A stretch of 64,000 bases of DNA, taken from positions 1,736,001 through 1,800,000 of the forward strand of contig NZ_CP094527.1 of the NCBI RefSeq assembly GCF_022811725.1. The letters are read 5' to 3'. This DNA is from Mucilaginibacter sp. SMC90. Its GTDB lineage: Bacteria > Bacteroidota > Bacteroidia > Sphingobacteriales > Sphingobacteriaceae. The first letter of the stretch is position 1; every line of letters starts with the position of its first letter. The notes beneath the pieces were generated by a model, which was not told where the DNA came from, ran no database searches, and was given only the letters and a program-made list of their open reading frames with translations. Below are positions 1-7,696 of this stretch, in pieces. A program made the translations under genes and the position numbers.

Positions 1-78
1 ACCGATGGTGTGCTGAAGATTGATATCGCTAAGCGCGAAGAAGCGAAAATGGTGCGTCGTCAAATCGAGGTCAAATAA
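1..78 (+). CDS. Hsp20 small heat-shock protein, C-terminal end (partial)
   Basis: The window opens inside a reading frame that encodes 25 residues and stops with TAA at 76-78. The tail (DGVLKIDIAKREE, then RRQIEVK) matches the last beta strand and the charged C-terminal extension of alpha-crystallin/Hsp20 proteins, where GVL is the usual ACD-closing motif and a short I-x-V/I anchor near the C-terminus docks to a partner subunit. Such proteins are ATP-independent holdases. A terminator hairpin follows directly. Only the tail is visible, so the family call rests on one short match. Confidence 0.6.
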   Translation, partial: TDGVLKIDIAKREEAKMVRRQIEVK

Positions 79-96
79 ATTTAAGTGTATTAGTTT

Positions 97-126
97 TGAA
101 AAGAGGCCCTGCTGTGCGGGGCCTTT
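97..126 (+). terminator. Rho-independent terminator of the Hsp20 gene
   Basis: AGGCCC and GGGGCCT arms flank a short loop, with A-rich sequence before and TTTT after, 19 bp past the Hsp20 stop. The longest version of the next ORF would start inside this hairpin, which argues for the downstream ATG at 150. Confidence 0.7.
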
Positions 127-149
127 TAGGCTTAGCGAGATTTGATGGT

Positions 150-443
150 ATGGAAGACCGCTTTTCCTTATTGCTCAGCTTGAAAACGCCGACCGGCTTT
201 GAAGTGTTCGGCGAGTTTGGCATCGGCGATGACCGGGTGGCCGCGGCCGCATTATTTGACAGTCTAAAGGGTAGTGAGCGACTGGCGGAAACGGCTGTGC
301 TACACGTTGACCTGATGGAAACAGATGGCTTATTGCCGGCCAAAGTGCGTACTAAATGCTGCCGCCTGGATGAATTGGCCGCCAACTGCAAACTGATCAC
401 GCGGGAAGTATTCCGCCGAAGAAACCTGAAGAGCTATGAATAA
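150..443 (+). CDS. Small conserved hypothetical protein
   Basis: 97 residues starting MEDRFSLLLSLKT. The frame is open from an earlier ATG at 96, but that codon lies in the terminator hairpin of the previous gene, so I chose 150. The protein is soluble, with no signal peptide or membrane segment; a hydrophobic N-terminal strand is followed by an FGEFGIGDD turn and a basic tail (REVFRRRNLKSYE). It overlaps the next ORF by 8 bp, suggesting co-transcription. I do not recognise a domain. Confidence 0.5.
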   Translation: MEDRFSLLLSLKTPTGFEVFGEFGIGDDRVAAAALFDSLKGSERLAETAVLHVDLMETDGLLPAKVRTKCCRLDELAANCKLITREVFRRRNLKSYE

Positions 444-780
444 TAAAACGATCGTGCTACAAGCATTATTGATTGTTCTCGTCATCATAGCCATTGTCTG
501 GGAGGTGACGCGATATATCACGGAACATCGCTTTGCTGAGATGCCCAAACAATTGATGGGTGCGGTGTTTCTCTGTTGGCTGGTTTATATCTTATCCCGC
601 ACGCCGCAGGACGATGATGACTGGGCAGGTCAGTATCAAAAAAAAGCAGCCAATAATGGCTGCTTTTTTTTAATCATTTTCCAGACCACGGCCGGTTTTG
701 TGCTGCAGTTCCTCTATACGTTTGGAGGCTTCAGCCTTGGTCAGGTTCTCATCGAACGCTTCACCGGCTTCAGTGCTTAA
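436..780 (+). CDS. Small membrane protein with doubtful C-terminus
   Basis: The N-terminal part has two convincing hydrophobic helices (about residues 6-22 and 41-55) separated by a charged loop, followed by an acidic DDDDW stretch. After residue about 66 the frame runs through a bidirectional terminator hairpin and then antisense to the DUF3072 gene for about 110 bp, which is improbable for a real tail. A slip of -1 in the run of eight A at 638-645 would end the protein at a TAA near 654. The first 65 residues are probably real; the annotated end probably is not. Function unknown. Confidence 0.4.
   Translation: MNNKTIVLQALLIVLVIIAIVWEVTRYITEHRFAEMPKQLMGAVFLCWLVYILSRTPQDDDDWAGQYQKKAANNGCFFLIIFQTTAGFVLQFLYTFGGFSLGQVLIERFTGFSA
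638..669. terminator. Bidirectional terminator
   Basis: A8, then GCAGCC-AATAAT-GGCTGC, then T8: a perfect 6-bp GC-rich stem flanked by A and T tracts, so it can work on both strands. It sits between the small membrane protein gene and the convergent DUF3072 gene. Confidence 0.85.
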
Positions 781-939
781 AGTCGTTAAATAGGAATGTT
801 GGGCACCGGTCATCTTTTCATCACCGGTTGTCCAGTTATCCGGATCTTTGACGGTATTTGAACCTTTATTTTCCGTCTCACTGCTGAGGTTTTCGTCTCC
901 CCGAAAAAGTTTTTCCTCATTATCGTTGCTTGGTATCAT
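670..939 (-). CDS. DUF3072 domain protein
   Basis: 89 residues; an acidic low-complexity N-terminus is followed by the DUF3072 signature: KDPDNWTTGDEKMTGAQ, then the L-x-x-L..EAGEAFDENLTKAEAS segment and RIEELQHKTGRG at the C-terminus. This small soluble family is common next to stress genes in soil bacteria; its biochemical role is unknown. The stop abuts the bidirectional terminator. The family assignment is secure from the motif order. Confidence 0.85.
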   Translation of the reverse strand: MIPSNDNEEKLFRGDENLSSETENKGSNTVKDPDNWTTGDEKMTGAQHSYLTTLSTEAGEAFDENLTKAEASKRIEELQHKTGRGLEND

Positions 940-971
940 ACATTTACTAATTTATTTAGCAACAATTAAAA

Positions 972-1124
972 TTACCATTGGGTTTTAAAAGAATGATCAA
1001 TTAATGGCCGAGCTTGTACAGTTTCATATACGCGTGTTCGCTCGAGCATCCAGCCGTAACGATCATTTTTAGATGTTTCCAAGAATACTTCTGAGCACTC
1101 TATGTTATCGGGATGGTAATTTAC
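972..1124 (-). pseudogene. Gene remnant without start codon
   Basis: A 50-codon open frame on the minus strand reads like protein (YHPDNIECSEVFLETSKN, then DRYGWMLERTRVYETVQARP, ending FKTQW) and ends in TAA at 972-974, but it has no ATG, GTG or TTG start. An ATG in another frame lies just upstream (MSKLPSR then stop), suggesting a frameshift after the original start. I do not recognise the family. The rest of 940-1230 shows nothing further. Confidence 0.35.
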
Positions 1125-1230
1125 TCATTATTAACTATGTGTAAGTGGTCTGCCTCGTTTTTATAAGTTTAATTCGTTACTGGCATAGAATTGGTTTACA
1201 GTTTAGCCTATCTAAATAAAGAGAAACATT

Positions 1231-1680
1231 ATGGAAACTACACAAGCAACAGGCGTATTGAACGACCTGATCGAAATCAACAATGATCGCGTAGCGGGTT
1301 TTGAAAAAGCTATCGCTGATATCAAAGATGAGAATATTGACCTGAAAGAGATTTTTCAGGGTTACGCCGAACAAAGCCGCAAAAACGGCCAGGAACTGGC
1401 TGCTTTGGTTGGCGATGCGGGCGAAGTGGAAACCGGAAATAGCGTGAGCGGTACCCTGCACCGCGCGTGGATCGACGTGAAATCATTATTCGGCGGCAGC
1501 GACCGGGAAAGTATTTTGTCTGAGGCGGAACGCGGCGAAGATGCCATTAAAAAAGCGTACCAGGATGCATTGTCGAACGAGGACCTTGGCGCTGATGCCA
1601 TCGCCGTGGTACAAAATCAAGCGCAGGAGATCAATGCTGCCCACGACCGTATCAAAGCACTGCGCGACATTTCAAAATAA
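1231..1680 (+). CDS. PA2169/DUF2383 four-helix-bundle protein
   Basis: 149 residues, nearly all helical. The N-terminal NDLIEINNDRVAGFEKA and the mid-protein EQSRKNGQELAALV are typical of the PA2169-type four-helix bundle (DUF2383), a ferritin-like fold of unknown function often found in general-stress regulons. A W-x-D-x-K-S-L-F-G-G segment precedes the second half (ILSEAERGEDAIKKAY). Length is as expected. A strong terminator follows. It lies among other ferritin-like and stress genes, which fits a protective role, but that is inference from context. Confidence 0.85.
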   Translation: METTQATGVLNDLIEINNDRVAGFEKAIADIKDENIDLKEIFQGYAEQSRKNGQELAALVGDAGEVETGNSVSGTLHRAWIDVKSLFGGSDRESILSEAERGEDAIKKAYQDALSNEDLGADAIAVVQNQAQEINAAHDRIKALRDISK

Positions 1681-1693
1681 TTTAAGCTTCACT

Positions 1694-1725
1694 AAAAAAA
1701 GCTGTCCGGTTGGGCAGCTTTTTTT
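1694..1725 (+). terminator. Rho-independent terminator
   Basis: A7, GCTGtCC-GGTT-GGgCAGC, T7: a stable stem followed by a T run, 13 bp after the DUF2383 stop. The next gene's open frame begins inside this hairpin, which bears on its missing start. Confidence 0.85.
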
Positions 1726-1758
1726 CTTTTACGCCCAGCTTATTCGCCCAACGACCAT

Positions 1759-3768
1759 TTGGAGCTGGGTAAACTCAAACCAGACGATAAAGGGATCACG
1801 ATCAATCTCCAGGCCGGCATCGGTCTTTATCAAGTCCGCCTGGAATTTCCGGCAAAGGATAAACCGTTGCTCCGCTATACCACGACGCTGACGGCCAGCG
1901 AACCTATACTGATACCTTTCTGGCCGCGGGATATGGTGATCACCGGACCGGATAGCAGCAACCGCGATACAAAAGGCACTATCCTGGTAAGCCAGGTTGG
2001 TACCCGTTCCGGTCTGCAATACCTCACGCTGGATGAACCAAAAGCAGGAGCATTATTGTACTTCCAGAACCTGACGGCATTGAACGCTTATGCCCAGGCG
2101 ACCGAAACTTCTTTAGGCAATTCCGTCGGCGGCAACTGGCCGGAACTGGGTTTTGCCCTGCCGCCAACGCTTAAAGACAAACCTATGCCGGCACACCAGG
2201 AGATCACTATTTCCGATGCCTTTATCGCTTTTAGCCCGGAACATCCTAAAAACGAAGCGGCGCAGGCCAAACAATTTTTGAATTTACTGGCGGAAGTTTA
2301 CCTGGTTTTGCCAAAACCCGGAACCAACTATTATGCCTGGCCGGAAATGGTCGATAAAGGGTTACATGACCTGGAGTTTAGCCACGGCTGCTGGTCGCAT
2401 GGCGCGGAACAGGATTACCTGAACGCCTATGTGGCCGATTACCAGACTCCGCCCGAACTCATGGTGCAGCTGGCCGTACTAATGCCCCTGACCGATTACT
2501 ACGACTGGTGCAAAACCGAACTGCCCGCCATTCAAAAGATACAAAACGGCCTCGATTCCTTTTATAATCAGGACCTGCAAACCGTTGTGCGTTTCCTGCC
2601 CGCCCTGGCCAAAGACCTAAGCGGCGATGAAGAACAGCTACAGCCCAATGTGATGGATTCCTGGTACCTCCACCACCCCTTATTAAACCTCGGTCGGCTG
2701 GCTATCCGCGGTGATAAACAGGGAAAAAAACTGTTCCTCGATTCGCTGGACTTTACTATTCGGGTAGCTCGTCGTTTTAATTACGAATGGCCGGTGCTCT
2801 ACAACATGGAAACGCTGGAACCGGTGAAAGCAGAAACACAGCCTGGTAAAGGCGGCGAAAAAGACGTGGCAGGGCTTTATGCTTCTGTCATACTGCATGC
2901 CTGGGAACTGACCAGAGAAAATAAATATTTATTGGAGGCAAAAAAAGCCGCCAAAACCCTACACGGGAAAGGCTTTGACCTGTTCTACCAGGCTAATAAT
3001 ACGGCTTTTGGTGCCAATGCTATGCTTTGGCTCTATAAAGAAACCAAAGACCGTCAATACCTCGATCTGGCTTACTTATGCCTGGCTGGCATATTTAAGA
3101 ACACCCAGCTTTGGGAATGCGAGTATGGCTATGCCAAAAATTACCCGACCTTTTTTGCGATGTTCCCTTTAAATGATGCGCCCTATACGGCGGCTTACGA
3201 GGAACAGGAAGTATTTGCCGCTTTACATAATTTTTTATTGTACGCTGAGGACGAAAATATTTTACCATCGGTCAGTTTACTGATTCCCGAGTTCCTGAAA
3301 TACATCGTCAACCGCGCACCTTTTTATTACCCGCCAAACTTGCCGAGGGAAATGCTGTCCGACGAGGTCAAGACCGGGCAGGTCGATCACCAGCTCTGGA
3401 TCGCCATTGAAGACATCCATGATGGCTGGGAACAATCGGGTACCGTCGGCCAGGAAGTTTACGGCGCCGGCGTCGCCTTTGGTATTATCCCGAGGCATTT
3501 TTACCGGGTACCGAACGAAGATTTCTGGATCTTTCTGGATTACCCGACGGCCGATTACCGGCATCGTAAGGGACAGGTTAGTTTAAATGTTAAAGGCGAC
3601 GATCGGCTAAACTGTCGGATGCTGATCCTGAAAAACGGCAGCAAGGCCTTACCCGACTTTAAGGTTAAAACGCCAACCATCGAGATCACCGGCAAAAAGG
3701 TCAAAGACGGCAATCTGGAATTCGAGGTCAGCGGCAATCAGGAAATCAAAATCAACTGGCAACGATGA
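1759..3768 (+). CDS. Large hypothetical protein, 5' end uncertain
   Basis: About 669 residues from a TTG at 1759; no ATG is available. Protein-like sequence (LRPAYSPNDH) continues upstream in frame to the terminator hairpin of the preceding gene, with a stop at 1693-1695, so the gene is probably 5'-truncated. The N-terminal about 150 residues look beta-rich; residues about 200-560 contain repeated helix pairs with W, Y and H pairs (EFSHGCWSHG, WYLHHPLLNLGRLA, LYASVILHAWELT), suggesting an alpha/alpha-barrel (six-hairpin glycosidase-like) core; the end is beta-rich again. No signal peptide. It overlaps the next gene by ATGA. Specific function unknown. Confidence 0.6.
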   Translation: MELGKLKPDDKGITINLQAGIGLYQVRLEFPAKDKPLLRYTTTLTASEPILIPFWPRDMVITGPDSSNRDTKGTILVSQVGTRSGLQYLTLDEPKAGALLYFQNLTALNAYAQATETSLGNSVGGNWPELGFALPPTLKDKPMPAHQEITISDAFIAFSPEHPKNEAAQAKQFLNLLAEVYLVLPKPGTNYYAWPEMVDKGLHDLEFSHGCWSHGAEQDYLNAYVADYQTPPELMVQLAVLMPLTDYYDWCKTELPAIQKIQNGLDSFYNQDLQTVVRFLPALAKDLSGDEEQLQPNVMDSWYLHHPLLNLGRLAIRGDKQGKKLFLDSLDFTIRVARRFNYEWPVLYNMETLEPVKAETQPGKGGEKDVAGLYASVILHAWELTRENKYLLEAKKAAKTLHGKGFDLFYQANNTAFGANAMLWLYKETKDRQYLDLAYLCLAGIFKNTQLWECEYGYAKNYPTFFAMFPLNDAPYTAAYEEQEVFAALHNFLLYAEDENILPSVSLLIPEFLKYIVNRAPFYYPPNLPREMLSDEVKTGQVDHQLWIAIEDIHDGWEQSGTVGQEVYGAGVAFGIIPRHFYRVPNEDFWIFLDYPTADYRHRKGQVSLNVKGDDRLNCRMLILKNGSKALPDFKVKTPTIEITGKKVKDGNLEFEVSGNQEIKINWQR

Positions 3769-4240
3769 AAGCAGCAAAAACAATTACCGTCCTGATTGAA
3801 AGCCCCAAAGGCTATGGTCAAAAATTTGACTATGACGAAAAGAAAACCGTTTTCGTCTCAACAAGATCCTACCCGCCGGCCTGATATTTCCCTTTGACTT
3901 TGGCATGATCCCCGGCACAAAAGGCGAGGATGGCGATCCGCTGGATATCATCGTGTTAGCCGAACACGGCACCTTTCCGGGCTGCCTGATCGATTGCCGC
4001 ATTATCGGCGCTTTTCAGTGCGAGCAAACCGAACGCGATGGCCAAAAAATCTGTAATGACCGGTTGGTCGGTTTCCCGGATGTTTCGCAATTGTTTCCGG
4101 ATGTCAAAGAATTGAGCGATCTGCCAGAAAGTATCCTTAATCAGCTGGAGCATTTTTTTAAGAATTATAATGAACAGGCCGATAAAGTTTTCGAAGTCAC
4201 TGCAAGACTGAAAGCGGCACCGCCCCTAAAACTGATTGCA
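3765..4240 (+). pseudogene. ppa: Inorganic pyrophosphatase (family I), frameshifted
   Basis: ATG at 3765 overlaps the previous stop (ATGA). Frame 1 encodes MKAAKTITVLIESPKGYGQK and reaches KKTVFV before a premature TGA at 3882. One frame over, the protein continues as RLNKILPAGLIFPFDFGMIP with the family I signature DGDPLD, then LVGFPDV and FFKNYNEQ, as in soluble pyrophosphatases that hydrolyse PPi to phosphate. One T missing from the T4 run at 3850-3853 explains the shift. No stop separates it from the DUF421 gene downstream, so the two are fused in frame. Sequencing error cannot be excluded. Confidence 0.75.
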
Positions 4241-4726
4241 ATGGAACTCTTCCTTAAACTTTTTGGCGAAGGCGAACACCTGGATAACTTACAGATGAGC
4301 TGCCGCGGCGCGGCGATGTTTCTCATCATGTTGGTACTGATCCGCATTTCAGGACGGCGCTCTTTCGGCGTTCGTACTGCGCTGGATAACATAATCGCCG
4401 TGTCACTCGGCGCCATCATGAGCCGCGCCGTCGTCGGTGCCTCACCCTTTGTACCTGTGGTTTGCCGCTGTTTCGTGATCGTCCTGCTGCACCGCGGCAC
4501 CGGCCGGCTGATCGCCGGCAACAAGAAGTTCAGCCGGGTAATCGAGGGACAAGAGATTTTGCTGTTCGAGGACGGTGTGTTTATTAAAGCGCACATGAAA
4601 AGAGCGCTGGTCTGCGAGGAGGATGTGATGCAGGGGGGCCGCGAAACGGCTTTGACAGAAGATATGAACCAGATCCAAAAGGTTTATATCGAACGCAACG
4701 GAGAAATCAGCGTGGTCAAAAAATAA
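4241..4726 (+). CDS. DUF421 (YetF-type) membrane protein
   Basis: 161 residues from ATG 4241. N-terminal membrane helices are followed by the family hallmark RISGRRSFG, then NIIAVSLGAIMSRAVVGASP and a third helix. The cytoplasmic domain (SRVIEGQEILLFEDG, then ALTEDMNQIQKVYIERNGEI) matches DUF421/YetF proteins, which sit in the cytoplasmic membrane and have no firmly known function. The frame is continuous with the frameshifted pyrophosphatase upstream, but ATG 4241 coincides with the normal N-terminus of the family, so it is probably a separate gene read through a lost stop. Confidence 0.8.
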   Translation: MELFLKLFGEGEHLDNLQMSCRGAAMFLIMLVLIRISGRRSFGVRTALDNIIAVSLGAIMSRAVVGASPFVPVVCRCFVIVLLHRGTGRLIAGNKKFSRVIEGQEILLFEDGVFIKAHMKRALVCEEDVMQGGRETALTEDMNQIQKVYIERNGEISVVKK

Positions 4727-4783
4727 ACAACTTTTCGGAATGGTAATTGCAAGGCTTGAGTACATCATTAAAATCTAAAGACT

Positions 4784-5326
4784 ATGAAAACTAAAACAAG
4801 CAAAAACACCAACCGCACACCCAAAGAGGAAAGCGCTTTAAAAGAACTGTTTGTAGATGAATTAAAAGACATCTATTGGGCGGAAAAACATTTAGCAACT
4901 GCTTTGCCTAAAATGATTAAAGGCGCGACTTCAGAAGATTTGAAAAATACCATTTCAACTCACCTGGAAGAAACCAAAGGTCAGATTACCCGCCTGGAAA
5001 GCGTATTTGAATCCATCGGTGAAAAAGCCGCTGCCAAGAAATGTTTAGCCATGGAAGGCCTGCTGAAAGAAGCCACCGAATTACTGGAAGATACCGATAA
5101 AGGCACCGAAGTACGTGACGTAGCGATTATCTCAGCAGCCCAGAAAGTGGAGCATTACGAGATCGCTTCATATGGTACGCTGCGTACCTTAGCCGGAACA
5201 TTGGGTTTTACGGAAGCGCAAAAATTATTGGACGAAACCTTGGGCGAAGAGAAAAATGCGGATTCCCTGTTGACCCAGGTCGCCGAGAATTACGTGAACG
5301 AAGCTGCCGCGGCAGAAGTAGAATAA
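4784..5326 (+). CDS. YciE/YciF ferritin-like protein (DUF892)
   Basis: 180 residues. After a basic N-terminal tail the DUF892 four-helix core begins: LKELFVDELKDIYWAEKHL, then ALPKMIKGAT, HLEETKGQITRLE, and KVEHYEIASYGTLR; the E and E-x-x-H pairs are the candidate di-metal ligands of this ferritin-like fold. These proteins are induced by osmotic and general stress in enteric bacteria; activity is unproven. A paralogue lies at 36647-37198. Start ATG 4784 is the only good choice. A terminator follows at 5349. Confidence 0.92.
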   Translation: MKTKTSKNTNRTPKEESALKELFVDELKDIYWAEKHLATALPKMIKGATSEDLKNTISTHLEETKGQITRLESVFESIGEKAAAKKCLAMEGLLKEATELLEDTDKGTEVRDVAIISAAQKVEHYEIASYGTLRTLAGTLGFTEAQKLLDETLGEEKNADSLLTQVAENYVNEAAAAEVE

Positions 5327-5348
5327 TTAAAATAAACAAATTGTGATG

Positions 5349-5375
5349 AAAGGGACGCTGCAAGGCGTCCCTTTT
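5349..5375 (+). terminator. Rho-independent terminator
   Basis: AAAGGGACGC-TGCAAG-GCGTCCCTTTT: a perfect stem of 10 bp with A/T tracts, 22 bp after the DUF892 stop. Confidence 0.85.
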
Positions 5376-5391
5376 AATTCAAAAGAAACGT

Positions 5392-5508
5392 TCAGTCCTT
5401 TTTTTCAGCACTTTTAACGCAGTTCGGCACGGTCTTCCCGTCCTTCTTTTTCATCCCTTCTTTTTTATAACCCGACCAGCAGGGGTCTTTTTTCTTTTTG
5501 ATTGCCAT
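5392..5508 (-). CDS. Very small basic protein
   Basis: 38 residues from ATG 5506-5508: MAIKKKKDPCWSGYKKEGMK, ending in K-T-V-P-N-C-V-K and a lysine-rich tail. Pattern C-W-x-G-Y-K...N-C is that of a family of tiny Lys/Cys proteins seen in many Bacteroidota. No function is known to me. A longer frame extends upstream but that part is the out-of-frame end of an RRM pseudogene, so the short start is preferred. The gene lies directly downstream of that pseudogene on the same strand. Confidence 0.6.
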   Translation of the reverse strand: MAIKKKKDPCWSGYKKEGMKKKDGKTVPNCVKSAEKKD

Positions 5509-5585
5509 AAAAATCTGTTTTAGATGAACTGTAGCGCAAGTATCATTCCAGCCGGACCAATGCGCTGTAATTAACGCTGAGGACG

Positions 5586-5858
5586 TTAACCGCGGTTTTC
5601 CCGCACACGCTGCACCGATTTGGCATCGGCAAAACAGACCGTTATTCTGGCCCTGTATGATACTGTCGTCCAACGCTTTGATCGCGCGTTAAGCTCCGGC
5701 CTGATCGGGCATCGTCACACGTCATAGCCTTTGGGCTGGCCGGTTACCTAATTGGTGATCAGGGTCAGGGTGTTCACCGTGCCGTACAGGCTAAACATTT
5801 CCACCAGCGCGATCTGCTGGAAATGTTTGGGAAACCCGACAATAAATAGTTTGGCCAT
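5586..5858 (-). pseudogene. RNA-binding protein (RRM), decayed
   Basis: Starts at ATG 5856-5858 with MAKLFIVGFPKHFQQ, matching the RNP2 strand of an RRM, then MFSLYGTVNTLTLITN and an in-frame TAG. After it VTGQPKGYDV (RNP1 region, normally KGYGFV) is followed by TGA; one frame over VTMPDQAGA, another stop, then RAIKALDDSIIQG; back in the first frame ITVCFADAKSVQRVRENRG ends at TAA 5586-5588. Two compensating frameshifts and three internal stops make this a true pseudogene of the short glycine-free RRM proteins that bind RNA under stress. Confidence 0.8.
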
Positions 5859-5956
5859 TAGGAGTAAATATAGGATTGACAGTCCTTTAATCAGGTCAGG
5901 CCGCCTGGCGGGTAAAGGCCTGAACCCACTGGCATAGTAATTGAACTCTGTCAATT

Positions 5957-6130
5957 ATGAAAATAGTCGCCTTAAAAACTGCCGCCCCAATTAAAAATTC
6001 AATAAGTATCAGAAATCTGTTGACTGAGCTGTTGAAGAAAGACCTGGATGCCTTTAAAACGACCAATCTGCGTTTTCTGCAGAATAATCCCGATTATTAT
6101 TACGAGACTCGTAACGGTCTGATCGCTTGA
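5957..6130 (+). CDS. Possible small protein
   Basis: 57 codons from ATG 5957 to TGA 6128-6130: MKIVALKTAAPIKNSISIRN, then a K/D-rich helix and DYYYETRNGLIA. It is soluble and probably helical. The composition is protein-like but I do not recognise a family, and there is no partner gene on this strand. The surrounding 5859-6184 holds nothing else. Confidence 0.35.
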   Translation: MKIVALKTAAPIKNSISIRNLLTELLKKDLDAFKTTNLRFLQNNPDYYYETRNGLIA

Positions 6131-6184
6131 TAGCAGCTATTTATGACCAATTAAAAGATCAGATGGCACTCATCATTACGTCAA

Positions 6185-6559
6185 TTAAGTTATGTGTGTT
6201 TGCCCAGTCAATTCACTGATTTTTGAGGCCAGTTCTGCCAGGTCAAAAGGCTTGGCAATAAAAGCATCCCAGCCGTAATGGCCCAGAGATTCGATTACTC
6301 TTTGATGCGCAGAGAGCATGATCACCGGGATATGCTGCGTTCCCCCGTTCTTTTTGAGCTGGGCGCAATATTCGCCGCCATTGATGCCGCCCAGTAAATA
6401 ATCCAGTAAAACCAGATTAGGTCGCACTTCCTCCGCCAGCTTAACAATATCATCTACCTGTTGACAAGTGATAACCTCGTAACTTATGGCGCTTAGCCAA
6501 TCCGTCAGCACTTCGGTGATGTCGGCGTTATCTTCTAGTATTAAAATCTTAAGCTTCAC
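6185..6559 (-). CDS. Receiver-only response regulator
   Basis: 124 residues from GTG 6557-6559 (VKLKILILEDN). It is a single CheY-like receiver: acidic pair E-D near residue 9-10, phosphoacceptor D in LVLLDYLLGG, T/S position in VIMLSAHQR, and the conserved K in FIAKPFD. No output domain. An upstream ATG in the same frame would overlap the Spl gene by 46 bp, so GTG was preferred. It lies just downstream of the spl-like gene on the same strand, implying co-transcription; it may modulate a histidine kinase such as that at 21318-22487, but this is inference. Confidence 0.85.
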   Translation of the reverse strand: MKLKILILEDNADITEVLTDWLSAISYEVITCQQVDDIVKLAEEVRPNLVLLDYLLGGINGGEYCAQLKKNGGTQHIPVIMLSAHQRVIESLGHYGWDAFIAKPFDLAELASKISELTGQTHIT

Positions 6560-6600
6560 GTTATTTGTTTCTTTTCGTTTTAAACTAATTGATGCGCACT

Positions 6601-7677
6601 CTAAAACGCATAACGAATCTGGCAATGCGGTATCATTTGAGTACACAGGTTGATTAATTCATCAACCAGTTCCCGTTTTAAATTGTTTTTGTAACGCACA
6701 TTACGCTGACCCGTCTGGCTGTATTTTACCTGCTGGATATCCGGCCGCCAAAGTACTTCTTCAGCTTTCGGGTGCCAAAGCATATTTACGTTATGTAGCG
6801 GTTCATTATGTGTCAAAAAGATAATCTCCGTCGCCAGTTGTTGTTTCACCTCATCGTTCAGCACCTCGTTCATTTCTGAAAATAACTTGCGCCAGTCATC
6901 CAGCCAACCCTCATAATAAATCACCGGGGCAAAACTTACATTAACCTCATAACCCGCCTCGTAAAATTCATTTATGACCGCTATACGGTCGCTGATTGGG
7001 GTCGTCCGCACATCCACGAGTTTGGACATCGCGTGCGGCATCAGGCTGAACCGTATTCGCGTTTTGCGCTGCGGTTCATAACTCAGCATATCCCGGTTAA
7101 CGAATTTCGTAGCGAAAGTCAGTTTGGCGTTAGGCAAGTCCCTAAACAAGCCTATCAGGTCTTTCACATTATTGCAAATCGCTGCATCGGCCGAGCAATC
7201 CCCGTTTTCTCCGATCTCGTAGACCCAGTATTCCGGATCAATTGCGTCCGGCAATAACTTTTTGCCCTGCCTGCCTGCATGGCGCGACAGGTAGCCCATA
7301 ATCTGCTCGATGTTGACGAAAGTTGTAATCGGGTTGGCATAGCCTTTTCTCCGCGGCACGTAACAGTACGAGCAGGACATCGTGCATCCATTGGACTGCG
7401 AAGGCGCTACCCAATGTGAACTACGTGTATTTGGCCGGGCGCTTAAGGCTTTTTTGGTTCCTAATATCAGCACATTTTTCTTGTTCCACAGCCAGTCCTC
7501 CACCGAACCCTCGAAGCCAAACAATTCGGGTATCTGGTTGTGCGAAACAACCTCGATCAGTTTAGCATCCTGGTATCGCTCCAAAATTTCATGACCACGC
7601 GCATATTCGCGTACATTGGGTTCATGGTAGATCTCGTGGATCGTTAATAAATGGTCAATCGTCTTTTCGTGCAGCAT
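6601..7677 (-). CDS. spl: Spore photoproduct lyase family radical SAM protein
   Basis: 358 residues. The radical SAM cluster motif is C98-x3-C102-x2-C105 (GCTMSCSYCYVPRRKGY), and the fold continues through ENGDCSAD (Cys161, near where Spl enzymes carry the H-donor Cys), LTFATKFVN, RIRFSLMP and VNVSFAPVIYYEGW. Spore photoproduct lyase uses SAM and a 4Fe-4S cluster to reverse the UV-induced spore photoproduct thymine dimer. Here the host is a non-sporulating Bacteroidota, so the substrate may be a related DNA photolesion. Length agrees with the family. It is followed by a receiver gene. Confidence 0.88.
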   Translation of the reverse strand: MLHEKTIDHLLTIHEIYHEPNVREYARGHEILERYQDAKLIEVVSHNQIPELFGFEGSVEDWLWNKKNVLILGTKKALSARPNTRSSHWVAPSQSNGCTMSCSYCYVPRRKGYANPITTFVNIEQIMGYLSRHAGRQGKKLLPDAIDPEYWVYEIGENGDCSADAAICNNVKDLIGLFRDLPNAKLTFATKFVNRDMLSYEPQRKTRIRFSLMPHAMSKLVDVRTTPISDRIAVINEFYEAGYEVNVSFAPVIYYEGWLDDWRKLFSEMNEVLNDEVKQQLATEIIFLTHNEPLHNVNMLWHPKAEEVLWRPDIQQVKYSQTGQRNVRYKNNLKRELVDELINLCTQMIPHCQIRYAF

Positions 7678-7696
7678 ATCCTAATATGGTTTCAGT

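Noticed and set aside
5509..5673. N-terminal extension of the small basic protein
   Set aside because: These codons are the out-of-frame tail of the RRM pseudogene.
6560..6646. Longer start of the receiver gene
   Set aside because: Overlaps the Spl-like gene and its residues are not part of a receiver fold; GTG 6557-6559 is in the right place.
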